Counted from the first letter of the stretch, positions 8,311-17,449 are shown. The stretch: 41,867 nt of DNA from Phycisphaerales bacterium (GCA_020427395.1 JAGQON010000028.1:1-41867), one strand, 5' to 3'. Translations and numbers: made by a program. Notes: generated from the letters alone by a model not told the origin.

Positions 8311-9591
8311 GTGAGCAGGACCGATTCGGCTGATCAACACCCGACAACCCCCAAGGCAGCCCCGAGCAAACCTCGGGGCTCCTTTCTCGGGCGACTCTTC
8401 TCGCACCAGGAATCCGGGCTCGTGCTCGTCATCATCATGATGATGGCGGTGCTCTCGGTCTACGGCGCGTTCAACAAAGTCCCTGAAGCAAAGAAGATCG
8501 AACTCGGCACCGACGCCCGCGTCGTCCTCCTCGACGCCAACGGTAGCGAGCACGAGATCGGCACCATTGCCAAACGAAACATCGCGACCTACCGCGTCAT
8601 CGACACCGATGGCTCCAAAGACTACGACGCCGCCAGCGTCGATCGCTACGACTCGACAACCCGCGTCATCTTCCAGTCTCGCCTCAAGAACAAGTTCTTC
8701 AACTCCTCAAACCTCTTCCTCATCCTCAAGGACTCGAGCTTCTTCGCCATCATGGCTGTCGGGATGACCGGCGTGATCATCCTCGCCGGCATCGACCTCT
8801 CCGTCGGCTCGATCTACGGTCTCAGCGCCATCGTCGGGGCCATGGCCATCAGCGCCCTGCCGCAGGACGCATCGATCTTCATCGCGCTCCCCGTCGGACT
8901 CGCGGTCTGCATCGCCGTCGGAACCATGTGCGGCTTGGCCAACGGCTCCATGAGCGTCGGACTCCGCGTGCACCCCTTCGTCATCACGCTGGGCATGATG
9001 GCCGCCCTCCGCGGGCTCACGGTCGTGCTGCCGCAGGAGATCTACAGCACCCAGTCCATCGGCGGCTTCCCCACCAGCTTCACCTCCGGCTTCTTCAAGG
9101 CCAAGATCGCCGGCGTCTACCCGGTGCCCGTCATTATCATGGCCCTCGTCGCCGCCGCCGGCTGGTTCGTGCTCTCACGCACCGTGTTCGGGCGGCGCAT
9201 CTTCGCGATCGGCGGCAACGAGACGGCCGCACAGTACGCGGGCATCCCGGTGGGCAAGGTCAAGATCCTCGTCTACACCATCACCGGTGCGCTCTGCGGG
9301 CTCAGCGCGTGCATCTACCTCGGCTACCTCGGGGCCGCGGAAACCAACGCCGGCAACGCCTACGAGCTGCAGGTCATCGCCGCGACGGTCATCGGCGGCG
9401 CTTCGCTCATGGGCGGACGCGGCACGGCCGTGGGCGCGGTGCTCGGGGCGATTATCATCCAGCTCATCAACAACGCGATGGTCATCTTCAGTGTCGACCA
9501 GAGCTACAACCAGATCGTCATGGGCGCCGCGATCGTCATCGCGGTCGTCATCGACCAGACCAAACAACGGGTCCAGGCCCGCAGAGGGTAA
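8311..9591 (+). CDS. CUT2-type sugar ABC transporter permease (RbsC-like) with an extra soluble insert
   Basis: A 426-residue integral membrane protein starting at GTG 8311 (AGGA six bases upstream). GMTGVIILAGIDLSVGSIYGL and GRRIFAIGGNETAAQYAGIPV are signatures of the BPD_transp_2 permeases that import ribose, galactose, xylose and similar sugars. The family is usually about 320 residues. The extra length lies between the first membrane helix (residues about 34-50) and the canonical second helix, where some 70 polar residues (about 55-125) replace the usual short link. These probably face the periplasm. It is first in a three-gene operon with the binding protein (19 bases downstream) and ATPase. 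The imported sugar cannot be read from the sequence; the location suggests a hexose. Confidence 0.9.
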   Translation: MSRTDSADQHPTTPKAAPSKPRGSFLGRLFSHQESGLVLVIIMMMAVLSVYGAFNKVPEAKKIELGTDARVVLLDANGSEHEIGTIAKRNIATYRVIDTDGSKDYDAASVDRYDSTTRVIFQSRLKNKFFNSSNLFLILKDSSFFAIMAVGMTGVIILAGIDLSVGSIYGLSAIVGAMAISALPQDASIFIALPVGLAVCIAVGTMCGLANGSMSVGLRVHPFVITLGMMAALRGLTVVLPQEIYSTQSIGGFPTSFTSGFFKAKIAGVYPVPVIIMALVAAAGWFVLSRTVFGRRIFAIGGNETAAQYAGIPVGKVKILVYTITGALCGLSACIYLGYLGAAETNAGNAYELQVIAATVIGGASLMGGRGTAVGAVLGAIIIQLINNAMVIFSVDQSYNQIVMGAAIVIAVVIDQTKQRVQARRG

Positions 9592-9609
9592 GAAAGTAGG
9601 AGCTCCATC

Positions 9610-10650
9610 ATGACCACGCGACGCGCATGGCTCATCTCGTCCGCATCGATCTCGATCGCCGCACTCGCATTCACCGGCTGCTCCAAGAGCAACGAATCCG
9701 GCACCACCGCTTCCAAGTCCGACAGCGACACCCCCGCTGCGCAGGCGGATGAAACCGTCTACCGCATCGGTGTCATCGCCAAGAGCAACAGCAACCCCGT
9801 CTTCCAGGCCGCCAAAACCGGCGCCATGGACGCCGCCGCTCGCCTCACCGAAGAAATGGACGGCGTGCGCGTCGAGGTGCTCTGGCAGACCCCGCCACAG
9901 GAAGACGCCCAGGTCCAGGCCCAGTTCGTCGAGCAGCTCGTCGCCTCCGGCGTGCACGGCATCGCCATCTCCTGCACCGACGCCAACCTGCTCACCAGCG
10001 CCCTCAAGGCCGCGGTCGACAAGGGCGTGGTCGTCGTAACCTTCGACTCCGACGCACCCGCCTCGGGCCGCATGGCCTACTACGGCGTGGACGACAAGGA
10101 AGCGGGCAAGGAAGTCATGCGCCAGCTCGCCGAGCAGATGGGCGGCAGCGGCAAGGTCGCCGTCCTCACCGGCAACCCGGCGGCCGCGAACCTGCAGGCC
10201 CGCGTGAACGGCGTGCTCGAGCAGGCCGCGGAGTACGAGGGCATCACCAACACCACCGTGTACTCGTTCATGCCCGAGACCGCGACCGAGGCCGCCGCCA
10301 AGATGCAGCAGGTCCAGAGCGCCAACCCCGACATCACCGGCTGGGCCCTCGTGGGCGGCTGGCCGCTCTACACCGACAACGCCCTCGACGGAATCTACGA
10401 GAACGCCAAGGTCGTCTCGATGGACCCCCTCCCGCTCCCGCTCGACTATGTCAAGAAGGGACAGGTCCAGGTCCTCGTCGGACAGCCCTACTACGGCTGG
10501 GGCGAAAAGTCTGTTGAGATGATCATCGACAAGCTGGAGCTCGACAAGTCGCCCGAGAGCGAGTTCATCTACGCCGACTTCGACATCGTCAACGAAGAGA
10601 ATGTCGATGCGTTCGGCGAGAACTGGAAGAAATGGCTCGGTGAAGGATAA
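9610..10650 (+). CDS. sugar-binding lipoprotein of the ABC transporter (Peripla_BP_4, RbsB-like)
   Basis: A 346-residue extracytoplasmic solute-binding protein. The N-terminus has an RR pair, a hydrophobic stretch and a lipobox AFTGC, followed by a Ser/Thr-rich linker. The mature part begins YRIGVIAKSNSNPVFQAAKTGAMDAA, the typical first strand and helix of the type I periplasmic-binding fold for ribose/galactose-class sugars. VVTFDSDAPASGR and KVAVLTGNPAAANLQARVNG are further family landmarks. It should capture sugar outside the cytoplasmic membrane and pass it to the permease encoded immediately upstream. The downstream ATPase gene starts inside its last codons, so the proteins are translated together. 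Confidence 0.92.
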   Translation: MTTRRAWLISSASISIAALAFTGCSKSNESGTTASKSDSDTPAAQADETVYRIGVIAKSNSNPVFQAAKTGAMDAAARLTEEMDGVRVEVLWQTPPQEDAQVQAQFVEQLVASGVHGIAISCTDANLLTSALKAAVDKGVVVVTFDSDAPASGRMAYYGVDDKEAGKEVMRQLAEQMGGSGKVAVLTGNPAAANLQARVNGVLEQAAEYEGITNTTVYSFMPETATEAAAKMQQVQSANPDITGWALVGGWPLYTDNALDGIYENAKVVSMDPLPLPLDYVKKGQVQVLVGQPYYGWGEKSVEMIIDKLELDKSPESEFIYADFDIVNEENVDAFGENWKKWLGEG

Positions 10651-12277
10651 CCCCGACCATCGCGAGCCGGTCCTTGTCGCACGCGGCATCAGCAAGGCGT
10701 TCGGGATTACCCAGGCGCTGAGCGATGTCAGCGTGTCGTTCCTGCCCGGCGAGGTGCACGCCTTGATGGGTGAGAACGGCGCGGGTAAATCCACGCTGGG
10801 CAAGGTCATCGCGGGCCTGCACAAGCAGGACTCGGGAAGCGTGACCCTGGAAGGCCGCGAGCTGTTGCCCGGCTCGCTCGATGACGCCTTCGCTGCGGGC
10901 GTGCGCATCGTCCATCAGGAACTCGCCCAGTGCCCGAACCTCTCGGTCGCGGAAAACCTGTGCCTCCACGACATCCCCAAGAAAGGGTTCATCGTAGACT
11001 TCGACGAGATGCGCCGGCGCGCCGAGGAACTCGTGCACCAGCTCGATCCGAGCATCGATGTCACCCAGCCGCTCGGTCGGCTCTCGCCCGGGCGACGCCA
11101 GATCTGCCAGATCGCCGCATCGCTGGACAAGGACGCGCACGGCCAAAACGCCGCCAGGGTTATCGTCTTCGACGAGCCGACCTCGTCGCTCTCACTCACC
11201 GAGGCCTCGCGCCTCATGGAGATCACCCGTGACCTCGCATCGCAGGGCCTCACGATCATCTATGTCTCGCACCGAATGAGCGAGATATTCACCTGCTGCG
11301 ACCGCGTCAGCGTCCTGCGCGACGGCCAGTATGTCGCGACCAATATCGTGAGTGAGATCGACGAGCCGACGCTGGTCGAGCAGATGATCGGGCGTCGCAT
11401 CAGCACACCGGGCGCCAAGCACACCGCATCATCATCAGACAATGGCGAGGGTATCGAAGCCGAGGCCATCGAGTCGCTGGTCGGCACCAGCAACAGCCAA
11501 GAGCCCCACTACGATCAGCCGCCACGACTGATCCTGCGCGATGTCTGCTCGCCGGGCAAACTCAACAGTATCTCGCTCAAGCTCTACCCGGGCGAGATCC
11601 TCGGCGTTGGTGGGTTGGTCGGCGCGGGGCGATCCGAGCTCTTCGATGCGATCTTCGGCATCGATCACCGAGTCACCGGCTCGATCGTCGTCGACGGCGA
11701 CGAAATCTGCGGCAAGGGCACCAAAGCCGCTATCGAGGCAGGCGTCGGGCTCGGCTATGTCCCCGAGGACCGCCGCAATCAGGGCTTGTTCTTCAACCTC
11801 GGCATCGACGAGAACATCCTTGCCCCCATTATGCCAGACATCTGCGGCCTCTTCGGCACGCGCAAGCTCGACGACGAACTCGCCCGCGTCCAGTCGCGCG
11901 TCGACCGCTTCCAGATCAAGACCGCATCACTCCGTGAGACCAGACCCAGCGAACTCTCAGGCGGCAACCAGCAAAAGCTGCTCATCGCCCGCTGGATGAG
12001 CGACCGGACCAAAGTCCTGCTGCTCGACGAGCCAACGCGCGGCATCGATGTCGGCACCAAGGCCGAGATCTACAAGCTCATCAACGAAGCCGCCGATCAG
12101 GGGCTCGCGATCCTGCTCGTGTCATCCGAGATGCCGGAACTGCTCGCCCTGAGCGATCGCATCCTCGTCATGGGCGAGGGCGTGATCAAGGGCGAGCTGC
12201 GTGGCAGCGAGATGAACCAGACCAATATCCTCACGCTGGCGACAGACGAATCCGCAGTGGCGCGAGCGGCTCACTGA
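10640..12277 (+). CDS. CUT2 sugar ABC transporter ATPase, two nucleotide-binding domains (RbsA-like)
   Basis: About 545 residues from GTG 10640, which overlaps the end of the binding-protein gene by 11 bases; in-frame ATGs at 10601 and 10607 would extend it further into that gene. Domain 1 has Walker A GENGAGKST, a degenerate signature LSPGRRQ and Walker B VIVFDEPTSSL. Domain 2 has the degenerate P-loop GLVGAGRSE usual for this family, signature LSGGNQQK and Walker B VLLLDEPTRGID. VPEDRRNQGLF is a well-known RbsA/MglA landmark. It energises import through the permease and binding protein. Its stop overlaps the stop of the convergent GH31 gene by 7 bases, leaving no room for an intergenic terminator. 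Confidence 0.92.
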   Translation: MKDNPDHREPVLVARGISKAFGITQALSDVSVSFLPGEVHALMGENGAGKSTLGKVIAGLHKQDSGSVTLEGRELLPGSLDDAFAAGVRIVHQELAQCPNLSVAENLCLHDIPKKGFIVDFDEMRRRAEELVHQLDPSIDVTQPLGRLSPGRRQICQIAASLDKDAHGQNAARVIVFDEPTSSLSLTEASRLMEITRDLASQGLTIIYVSHRMSEIFTCCDRVSVLRDGQYVATNIVSEIDEPTLVEQMIGRRISTPGAKHTASSSDNGEGIEAEAIESLVGTSNSQEPHYDQPPRLILRDVCSPGKLNSISLKLYPGEILGVGGLVGAGRSELFDAIFGIDHRVTGSIVVDGDEICGKGTKAAIEAGVGLGYVPEDRRNQGLFFNLGIDENILAPIMPDICGLFGTRKLDDELARVQSRVDRFQIKTASLRETRPSELSGGNQQKLLIARWMSDRTKVLLLDEPTRGIDVGTKAEIYKLINEAADQGLAILLVSSEMPELLALSDRILVMGEGVIKGELRGSEMNQTNILTLATDESAVARAAH

Positions 12278-14394
12278 ATAACACGAACCTTGATCACCCG
12301 ATCGGGCGCCTTCATCTTGCCCTTCTGATCGGCAACCTCGACCTTGACCTCGTCGCCATCGCGCGAGGCCTTGAAAGTAGTCATGAGGTACTCGCCGAGC
12401 ATGTACTCCATCCCGTCGCCCGCGTCCTCGTACAGCGTGCCGGTCGCCTCGCCGTTGGCGTCGAGGTGCACGATCAGCGTGATCTCGTCGCGCTGATCGG
12501 GACGATCGCCAAAGTACTGCGTCACCGGCGCGGTCACGATGATCGAGCCGGGCTTGATGTAGAGCTCGGGCTGGTCGGGGTCCTTCGAGTCACGCCCGCC
12601 ATCGAAGCTCGGGAAATCGAACTTCGCCCAGGCAACGCCGTCGATGGGCCTGGGCATCACCGAGACACGATCAGACTCGGGCGTCACCTTCGCAACCACC
12701 AGCAGCGAATCGCCCAGCAGGAACGAATCGTCCTCGCTCCGCAGCGCGAGGTCGGTCGGATCGGCGAAGAAAGTCGGCATCGCGATCGGCGTGCCGTCGG
12801 TCGCGGACTTGTGGAACAGCGTGTAGATGTAGGGCATGAGCCGGTAACGCCGCTCAAGCGCCCGCCGGCAGGTCGCCTCCACCTCAGGCCCGAACGACCA
12901 CGGCTCCTTATCGATGTTGCCCTTGGCCGTGTGCGCCCGGGCGAATGGGAAGAGCGTCCCAAAGCCCATCCAGCGAGCGAAGAGCTCGCCGTCGCCGTTA
13001 TATGCGAAGCCGCCAATATCCGGCCCGGCAAACGGTTGTCCCGAGAGCCCGAGGTTGATCGTCATCGGGATCGACATGTCCAGGTGCTCCCATGTCGCGG
13101 AGTTATCCCCGGTCCATGTCGCGCCGTACCGCTGACCGCCAAGATAGTTCGCGCGAGAGAGCACAAAGGGTCGCTTGCCGGGGTTGGCATCCATCACGCC
13201 CTCGCGCGTCGCACGGATCATCTGCATGCCGTACACATTGTGGTAGCGCCCGTGGTTGCCCACGCCGCCCAGCTCGGGGTCGGCATAGTGGACATTGGTC
13301 TCGGGCATCGTCTTGGTCTCAACATTGAACACGGCCGGCTCGTTCATGTCGTTCCAGACGCCGTCGATGTTGTACGCCATGAACTCCTCGTACAAACCGG
13401 CCCACCACTCGCGGACCTCCTTGTTGAGGTAGTCGGGGAACACACACACGCCAGGCCAGACCTCGCCCGTGTAGGTTTGTCCCTTGGCGTTCTTGACCCA
13501 CACATCGTGCTTGGTGCCCGAGTCGTAGACGAAGTATCCCTCTTCCCGCTTCACGCCGGGGTCGATCATCCAGATGTTGCTGAAGCCGATAGAGTCGAGG
13601 TAGTCGTTGAGCCCCTTGGGATCGGGGAACTGCTCATCATCAAAGGTGAAAACCCGGTAGCCGTCCATGTAATCGATGTCCATCCAGATGACATCGGCGG
13701 GCAGCTTGCGGCTGCGGAACTCGTTGGCGACCTCACGCACGCGGGAGTCGGGGTTGTACGAGTAGCGGCACTGGTGATACCCGATCGCCCATCGTGGCGG
13801 CATGGCGATCTTGCCCGTCAGCTCCGCCAACCCCTCCATCACCGCCTGCGGCGATTCACGATCGACCAGGATCACCGGGAACTGGTACGACACACCCTTG
13901 AAGGTGATGCCGTTGGTCAGATCGATCTCGCATCGCTCGGTGGTATCCGCAAACACACCGAATGCAGAGCCGTCCTCACGCACCGCCAGCACCCACGGCT
14001 GCGAGGTGTACAGGTTCTTGGCATCGAGCCCGTAGCCGAAGGCATCGAGGTTCCAGGTCTCCGTGACAAATCCGTTGCGGAGCAGGGGACCGGCGACTTC
14101 GCCCGTGCCGTACAGGCTTGTCCCCTCTTCGAGATCGATGTGCGCGATATAACGACCCGCTTCGTTGCGGCTGAACTCCGGCGTCAGTGGGTGCGTGCTG
14201 GCATCGATATCCCCGATCGATTCGAACTGCTGCACCATGGCGATGGATGGGCGACGCTTGAGACGGGCCTCGTGGGACGCGTCGAATCGAATCATGCCGT
14301 CGCCGATCACTTCGCCGAGTTGTGCGCCGGTGATGCTGGTGGCGATCATGACCACAAGGACGGACACTGCGGCAGAGATGGCTGAAACTTGCAT
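12271..14394 (-). CDS. GH31 alpha-glucosidase, exported
   Basis: A 707-residue enzyme from ATG 14394 (GGAG seven bases upstream, and a signal-like MQVSAISAAVSVLVVMIATSITGAQ). A longer open frame upstream crosses the promoter region and is not credible as coding. GH31 motifs: IGYHQCRYSY, ADVIWMDIDYMDGYRVFTFD, the nucleophile in WNDMNEP (Asp349) and the acid/base Asp430 in TGDNSATWEHL, then GFAYNGDGELFARWMGFGTLFPF. GH31 alpha-glucosidases release glucose from the non-reducing end of malto-oligosaccharides; the family also includes xylosidases and transglucosidases. Here it would finish the work of the GH13 enzymes. It is divergent from the dockerin amylase gene and convergent, overlapping by 7 bases, with the ABC ATPase gene. 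Confidence 0.93.
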   Translation of the reverse strand: MQVSAISAAVSVLVVMIATSITGAQLGEVIGDGMIRFDASHEARLKRRPSIAMVQQFESIGDIDASTHPLTPEFSRNEAGRYIAHIDLEEGTSLYGTGEVAGPLLRNGFVTETWNLDAFGYGLDAKNLYTSQPWVLAVREDGSAFGVFADTTERCEIDLTNGITFKGVSYQFPVILVDRESPQAVMEGLAELTGKIAMPPRWAIGYHQCRYSYNPDSRVREVANEFRSRKLPADVIWMDIDYMDGYRVFTFDDEQFPDPKGLNDYLDSIGFSNIWMIDPGVKREEGYFVYDSGTKHDVWVKNAKGQTYTGEVWPGVCVFPDYLNKEVREWWAGLYEEFMAYNIDGVWNDMNEPAVFNVETKTMPETNVHYADPELGGVGNHGRYHNVYGMQMIRATREGVMDANPGKRPFVLSRANYLGGQRYGATWTGDNSATWEHLDMSIPMTINLGLSGQPFAGPDIGGFAYNGDGELFARWMGFGTLFPFARAHTAKGNIDKEPWSFGPEVEATCRRALERRYRLMPYIYTLFHKSATDGTPIAMPTFFADPTDLALRSEDDSFLLGDSLLVVAKVTPESDRVSVMPRPIDGVAWAKFDFPSFDGGRDSKDPDQPELYIKPGSIIVTAPVTQYFGDRPDQRDEITLIVHLDANGEATGTLYEDAGDGMEYMLGEYLMTTFKASRDGDEVKVEVADQKGKMKAPDRVIKVRVIQ

Positions 14395-14611
14395 ATTGAA
14401 CTCCGATTTTCGCCCGAGTCCCCGGGTGATCACTTTTACGAAAGTCGTCGCGCTGATTCTGGGACCATAGCAGATTCCAGGCTGAAAAGTGCCCATATTC
14501 CCATGGAATCCCACGAAAGCGTGTTCACATTCTACGCACAATCGGCGATAATAGCTTGGGCACTCATCGGGCCTTAGCCCGCACACCAGCCACCATGACT
14601 GGAACACCTCC
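14395..14611. promoter_or_regulatory. divergent promoter region between GH31 and dockerin-amylase genes
   Basis: On the plus strand TTCACA (14524-14529), 17 bases and GATAAT (14547-14552) make a good sigma-70-like promoter with a leader of about 50 bases. Just upstream is CACG-aaag-CGTG (14512-14523). On the minus strand TGCTATGGT (TATGGT at 14464-14469) is a possible extended -10. ACTTT-tacg-AAAGT (14432-14445) lies just inside that transcript, where a repressor would block it. These sites suggest shared sugar-dependent control, which is inference. Confidence 0.5.
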
Positions 14612-17371
14612 ATGACCATCACTTCTCTGGTTCGTATCGCTCCCACATTTGCCGCCGCGAGCCTGTTGCTGGGTATCGCCGGCTCGACCGTTCAGGCCCA
14701 GAACGCCCAGAACTATCTCCAATGGTTTGAGACAGAGTGGGACGACATCGAGCGGCGCGTTCCCGATTTCTTCATCGCGGGCTACAACGCCGTCTGGCTC
14801 CCCCCGATCTCGACCGCATCGTTCATGAGCCCCGGCTACGACCCATTCAACCGTTTCGACCTCGGGCAACCACCGCTGCTCGCGTTCAGCTCGTCGCGCT
14901 TACGCACGACCTACGGCACCGAGGCGACCTTCAAGGCCATGGTCGATGAGTTGCACATGGCCAACGGCGAGGTCTACATCGACGCGATTTTCAATCACAA
15001 CGGCGGACGCACCGAGTCCGATGCGTTCCTTGCACAGGGTGGCTACCCCGGCTTCTGGATCCCCCGCGAGAACCCGCCGCGTGATAAGCAGCCCACGGAC
15101 AACTGGGGAGACTTCCACAACGGCATCGCCAGCGGTTACCTCCAATCCGAAAACCCCGGAGGCCCACGCTACGACCTCCACAACGGCGACCTCGTAGCAC
15201 TTGTCGACATCGCGCAGGAGTCCAACAACCAGTTCATCCGCCAGCCCGTCGCGGAGGGAAACCCACAGAACATCCCGGCCGGAACGATCTGGAATAAGCC
15301 CAACGCCGACAACGCCCGCTATTACCCGGATCAGCTCCTCTCTCCCACCACCGTCACAAACCCCGGCACCTCCCGCAACCCGGGCGTGCTCAACTTCACC
15401 CGCTACCCCTTCAATATCAACAACCCGCTCGCCGGTGACGCGGTTGCGGATAACGCCACCGGGCTGCTGATGCGATGGGCCCAGTGGATGGTCGAGGTTC
15501 AGGGCGTGGACGGATTCCGCCTCGATGCCAGCAAGCACATCCCCAGCTGGTTCTGGGATGGTTACTTCGACAGCGCCATCAACCGGACCCGCATCTCGCC
15601 CGCGACCGGCAACAAGATCACGCCGTTCAGCTTCGGCGAGAATGTAACCGGCAACTTCGACATGCTGGCCAACTACATCCGCAAGGACGGCTTCGCCAAT
15701 CGCGATGCCCTTGACCTCCAAGGGGCCGCCCGCCTGCGTGACCTGCTCAACGCTGGCGGCTTCGGCTCGTGGAGCAACATCAACTCTAACGCGGATTCGG
15801 GGCACCTGGACTTCGCCGACGACGGCCTCATCAACGGCTCGATGGGCGTCAACCATGTCTTCTCACACGACAACGGTACCGTCGGCAGCGGCTCGTCCAT
15901 GCCCCCGCTGCCAAGCGCCCGCCAGCAGGGCTACCAGATGCTCGCCTACATGCTGATGCGTCCCGGACGCTCGATCGTCTACCACAACGGGCGTCAGTTT
16001 GTCTCTCGCTCTGGCGGCTTCTTCCCCCGCGAGGGCAACCCCAGCGCACTCGGCTGGGACCCGGCCACCCAGACACTCGACGACACCGTCACCACCCTTA
16101 TGCAGCTGCGCAATCAGGTCGCGTACGGGCAGTACTTCCAGCTCAACAGCAGTATCAGCGATGTGCTCGTCTTCGAGCGTGCGTTCAACAATCAGGCCAA
16201 CTGCCTTGTCGCGGTCAATGACCGCTTTGACTCGGGCATCCAGAGCGTGACCGTCAACACCTCGTACCCGCAGGGCACCCGCCTGCACGAGATGACCGGG
16301 AACGCCGCCGACCCGATCATTGACCCGTCCAACGCGATCCCTGAGACGATCGTCGTGGGTGCCAACGGATCGGTCACGCTGGCCGTCCCCAACAACAAGA
16401 CGGGCGCAGCGGAGCACGGCAAGGGCTATGTCATCTACGCCGAAGCCCTGCCCAGCGTGCAGGTCACCTACATCGGCGCAGACGGCACTATCGACCCGGA
16501 CCCCTCAACCTTCCCCGACTTCCTCCAGCGTCTGAACCCCATCACCGTGATCAACGACGACTCGTTCGAGATCCGCGTGCAGACCAGCGCGGGTGATCCC
16601 GAAGACCCGAACACTGACGACAACGCCCTGTTCGCCTTCGACCAGCGCAATCAAGACTACAACGGCAACGGCGCTACGGACATCCCCACGACCAGCTCGG
16701 TCATCGGCGGCTACGAGGAGTTCACAACCCTCAACGCCCCGCTCTATAACTCGGGCAACAGCTTCGGGCTCTACCGCCAGGCGATCGACGCCACGCAGAT
16801 GAGCGAAGGCCTCCACTACCTCAGCGTCATCGTCTTCCGCCATCGCCCGTCGGGCACGACCCCGATCTTCCGCGAGGTCCGCAAGGTCATCTACATTGAC
16901 CGCGAACCCCCGGCCGTGGAGCTGGCGCAGGCGGGGACGACAACCGACGACCCGCGCCCGCAGTTCAACATCTCGGCCCTCGACCGCACGACCAAGGAGG
17001 TCTACGCGTTCCTCAACCTTGAGCCCGGTCAGGATCCGCTGACCATGCTCAACAGCGGCTCACAGGCCTTGCCCTTCGATCGTTTCACCTTCAACAAGAC
17101 CTTCAACTTCGATCTCGACCCCGGGGCGAACACGGTCACCATCGTGGCGATCGAGGACTCGGGCAATACCAACATCCTGACCGCGACCGTCACGCTCAAC
17201 ACCTGCGAGGCCGACTTCACCGGCGACGGCGTGCTCAACTTCTTCGATGTCAGCGCGTTCCTGAGCCTGTTCAATGCACAGGACGACGCGGCCGATCTCA
17301 ACAATGACGGGCAGTTCAACTTCTTCGATGTGAGCACCTTCCTCAGCTTCTACAGCGCCGGCTGCCCGTGA
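14612..17371 (+). CDS. secreted GH13 alpha-amylase with C-terminal GC-type dockerin
   Basis: A 919-residue exported enzyme. The signal peptide is cleaved near VQA-QNA (residue 29). Conserved GH13 regions: DAIFNH (124-129), GFRLDASKH with nucleophile Asp305, FGENV with acid/base Glu343, and HDN with Asp420. After the catalytic barrel come about 400 residues of beta-rich segments resembling Ig-like domains (for example REPPAVELAQAGTTTDDPRP). The tail of about 55 residues carries two NFFDVS repeats with DFTGDG and DLNNDG, ending SAGCP, the same dockerin type as in the 3085-5094 gene. It should attack alpha-1,4-glucan outside the cell; the tail may sort or attach the protein at the surface. It has its own promoter upstream and a strong terminator downstream, so it is probably monocistronic. 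Confidence 0.92.
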   Translation: MTITSLVRIAPTFAAASLLLGIAGSTVQAQNAQNYLQWFETEWDDIERRVPDFFIAGYNAVWLPPISTASFMSPGYDPFNRFDLGQPPLLAFSSSRLRTTYGTEATFKAMVDELHMANGEVYIDAIFNHNGGRTESDAFLAQGGYPGFWIPRENPPRDKQPTDNWGDFHNGIASGYLQSENPGGPRYDLHNGDLVALVDIAQESNNQFIRQPVAEGNPQNIPAGTIWNKPNADNARYYPDQLLSPTTVTNPGTSRNPGVLNFTRYPFNINNPLAGDAVADNATGLLMRWAQWMVEVQGVDGFRLDASKHIPSWFWDGYFDSAINRTRISPATGNKITPFSFGENVTGNFDMLANYIRKDGFANRDALDLQGAARLRDLLNAGGFGSWSNINSNADSGHLDFADDGLINGSMGVNHVFSHDNGTVGSGSSMPPLPSARQQGYQMLAYMLMRPGRSIVYHNGRQFVSRSGGFFPREGNPSALGWDPATQTLDDTVTTLMQLRNQVAYGQYFQLNSSISDVLVFERAFNNQANCLVAVNDRFDSGIQSVTVNTSYPQGTRLHEMTGNAADPIIDPSNAIPETIVVGANGSVTLAVPNNKTGAAEHGKGYVIYAEALPSVQVTYIGADGTIDPDPSTFPDFLQRLNPITVINDDSFEIRVQTSAGDPEDPNTDDNALFAFDQRNQDYNGNGATDIPTTSSVIGGYEEFTTLNAPLYNSGNSFGLYRQAIDATQMSEGLHYLSVIVFRHRPSGTTPIFREVRKVIYIDREPPAVELAQAGTTTDDPRPQFNISALDRTTKEVYAFLNLEPGQDPLTMLNSGSQALPFDRFTFNKTFNFDLDPGANTVTIVAIEDSGNTNILTATVTLNTCEADFTGDGVLNFFDVSAFLSLFNAQDDAADLNNDGQFNFFDVSTFLSFYSAGCP

Positions 17372-17393
17372 GCCAGCGAACCAAGTAACAACG

Positions 17394-17424
17394 AAAACAC
17401 CCCGCGATCTCGCGGGGTGTTTTT
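17394..17424. terminator. bidirectional rho-independent terminator
   Basis: A perfect 13-bp stem (AAAACACCCCGCG paired with its complement) has a 4-base loop ATCT. It is flanked by A and T runs, so it works for both strands. It serves the plus-strand amylase gene and the minus-strand membrane-protein gene. Confidence 0.92.
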
Positions 17425-17449
17425 CATTGTTTCGGGTCTGCCGCGTGGA

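Noticed and set aside
9175..10908. Minus-strand open frame of 577 codons over the transporter genes
   Set aside because: Its composition (Asp, Gly, Val and His rich) is that of an antisense shadow, and the plus-strand genes are unmistakable transporter proteins.
12466..14385. Long plus-strand open frame of 639 codons opposite the GH31 gene
   Set aside because: It is a shadow of the GH31 gene in GC-rich DNA: no recognisable domain, no ribosome site, and the minus-strand protein has all catalytic motifs.
14395..14646. N-terminal extension of the GH31 protein to 14646
   Set aside because: It would run through the divergent promoter and overlap the amylase start; the signal-like sequence and ribosome site place the start at 14394.
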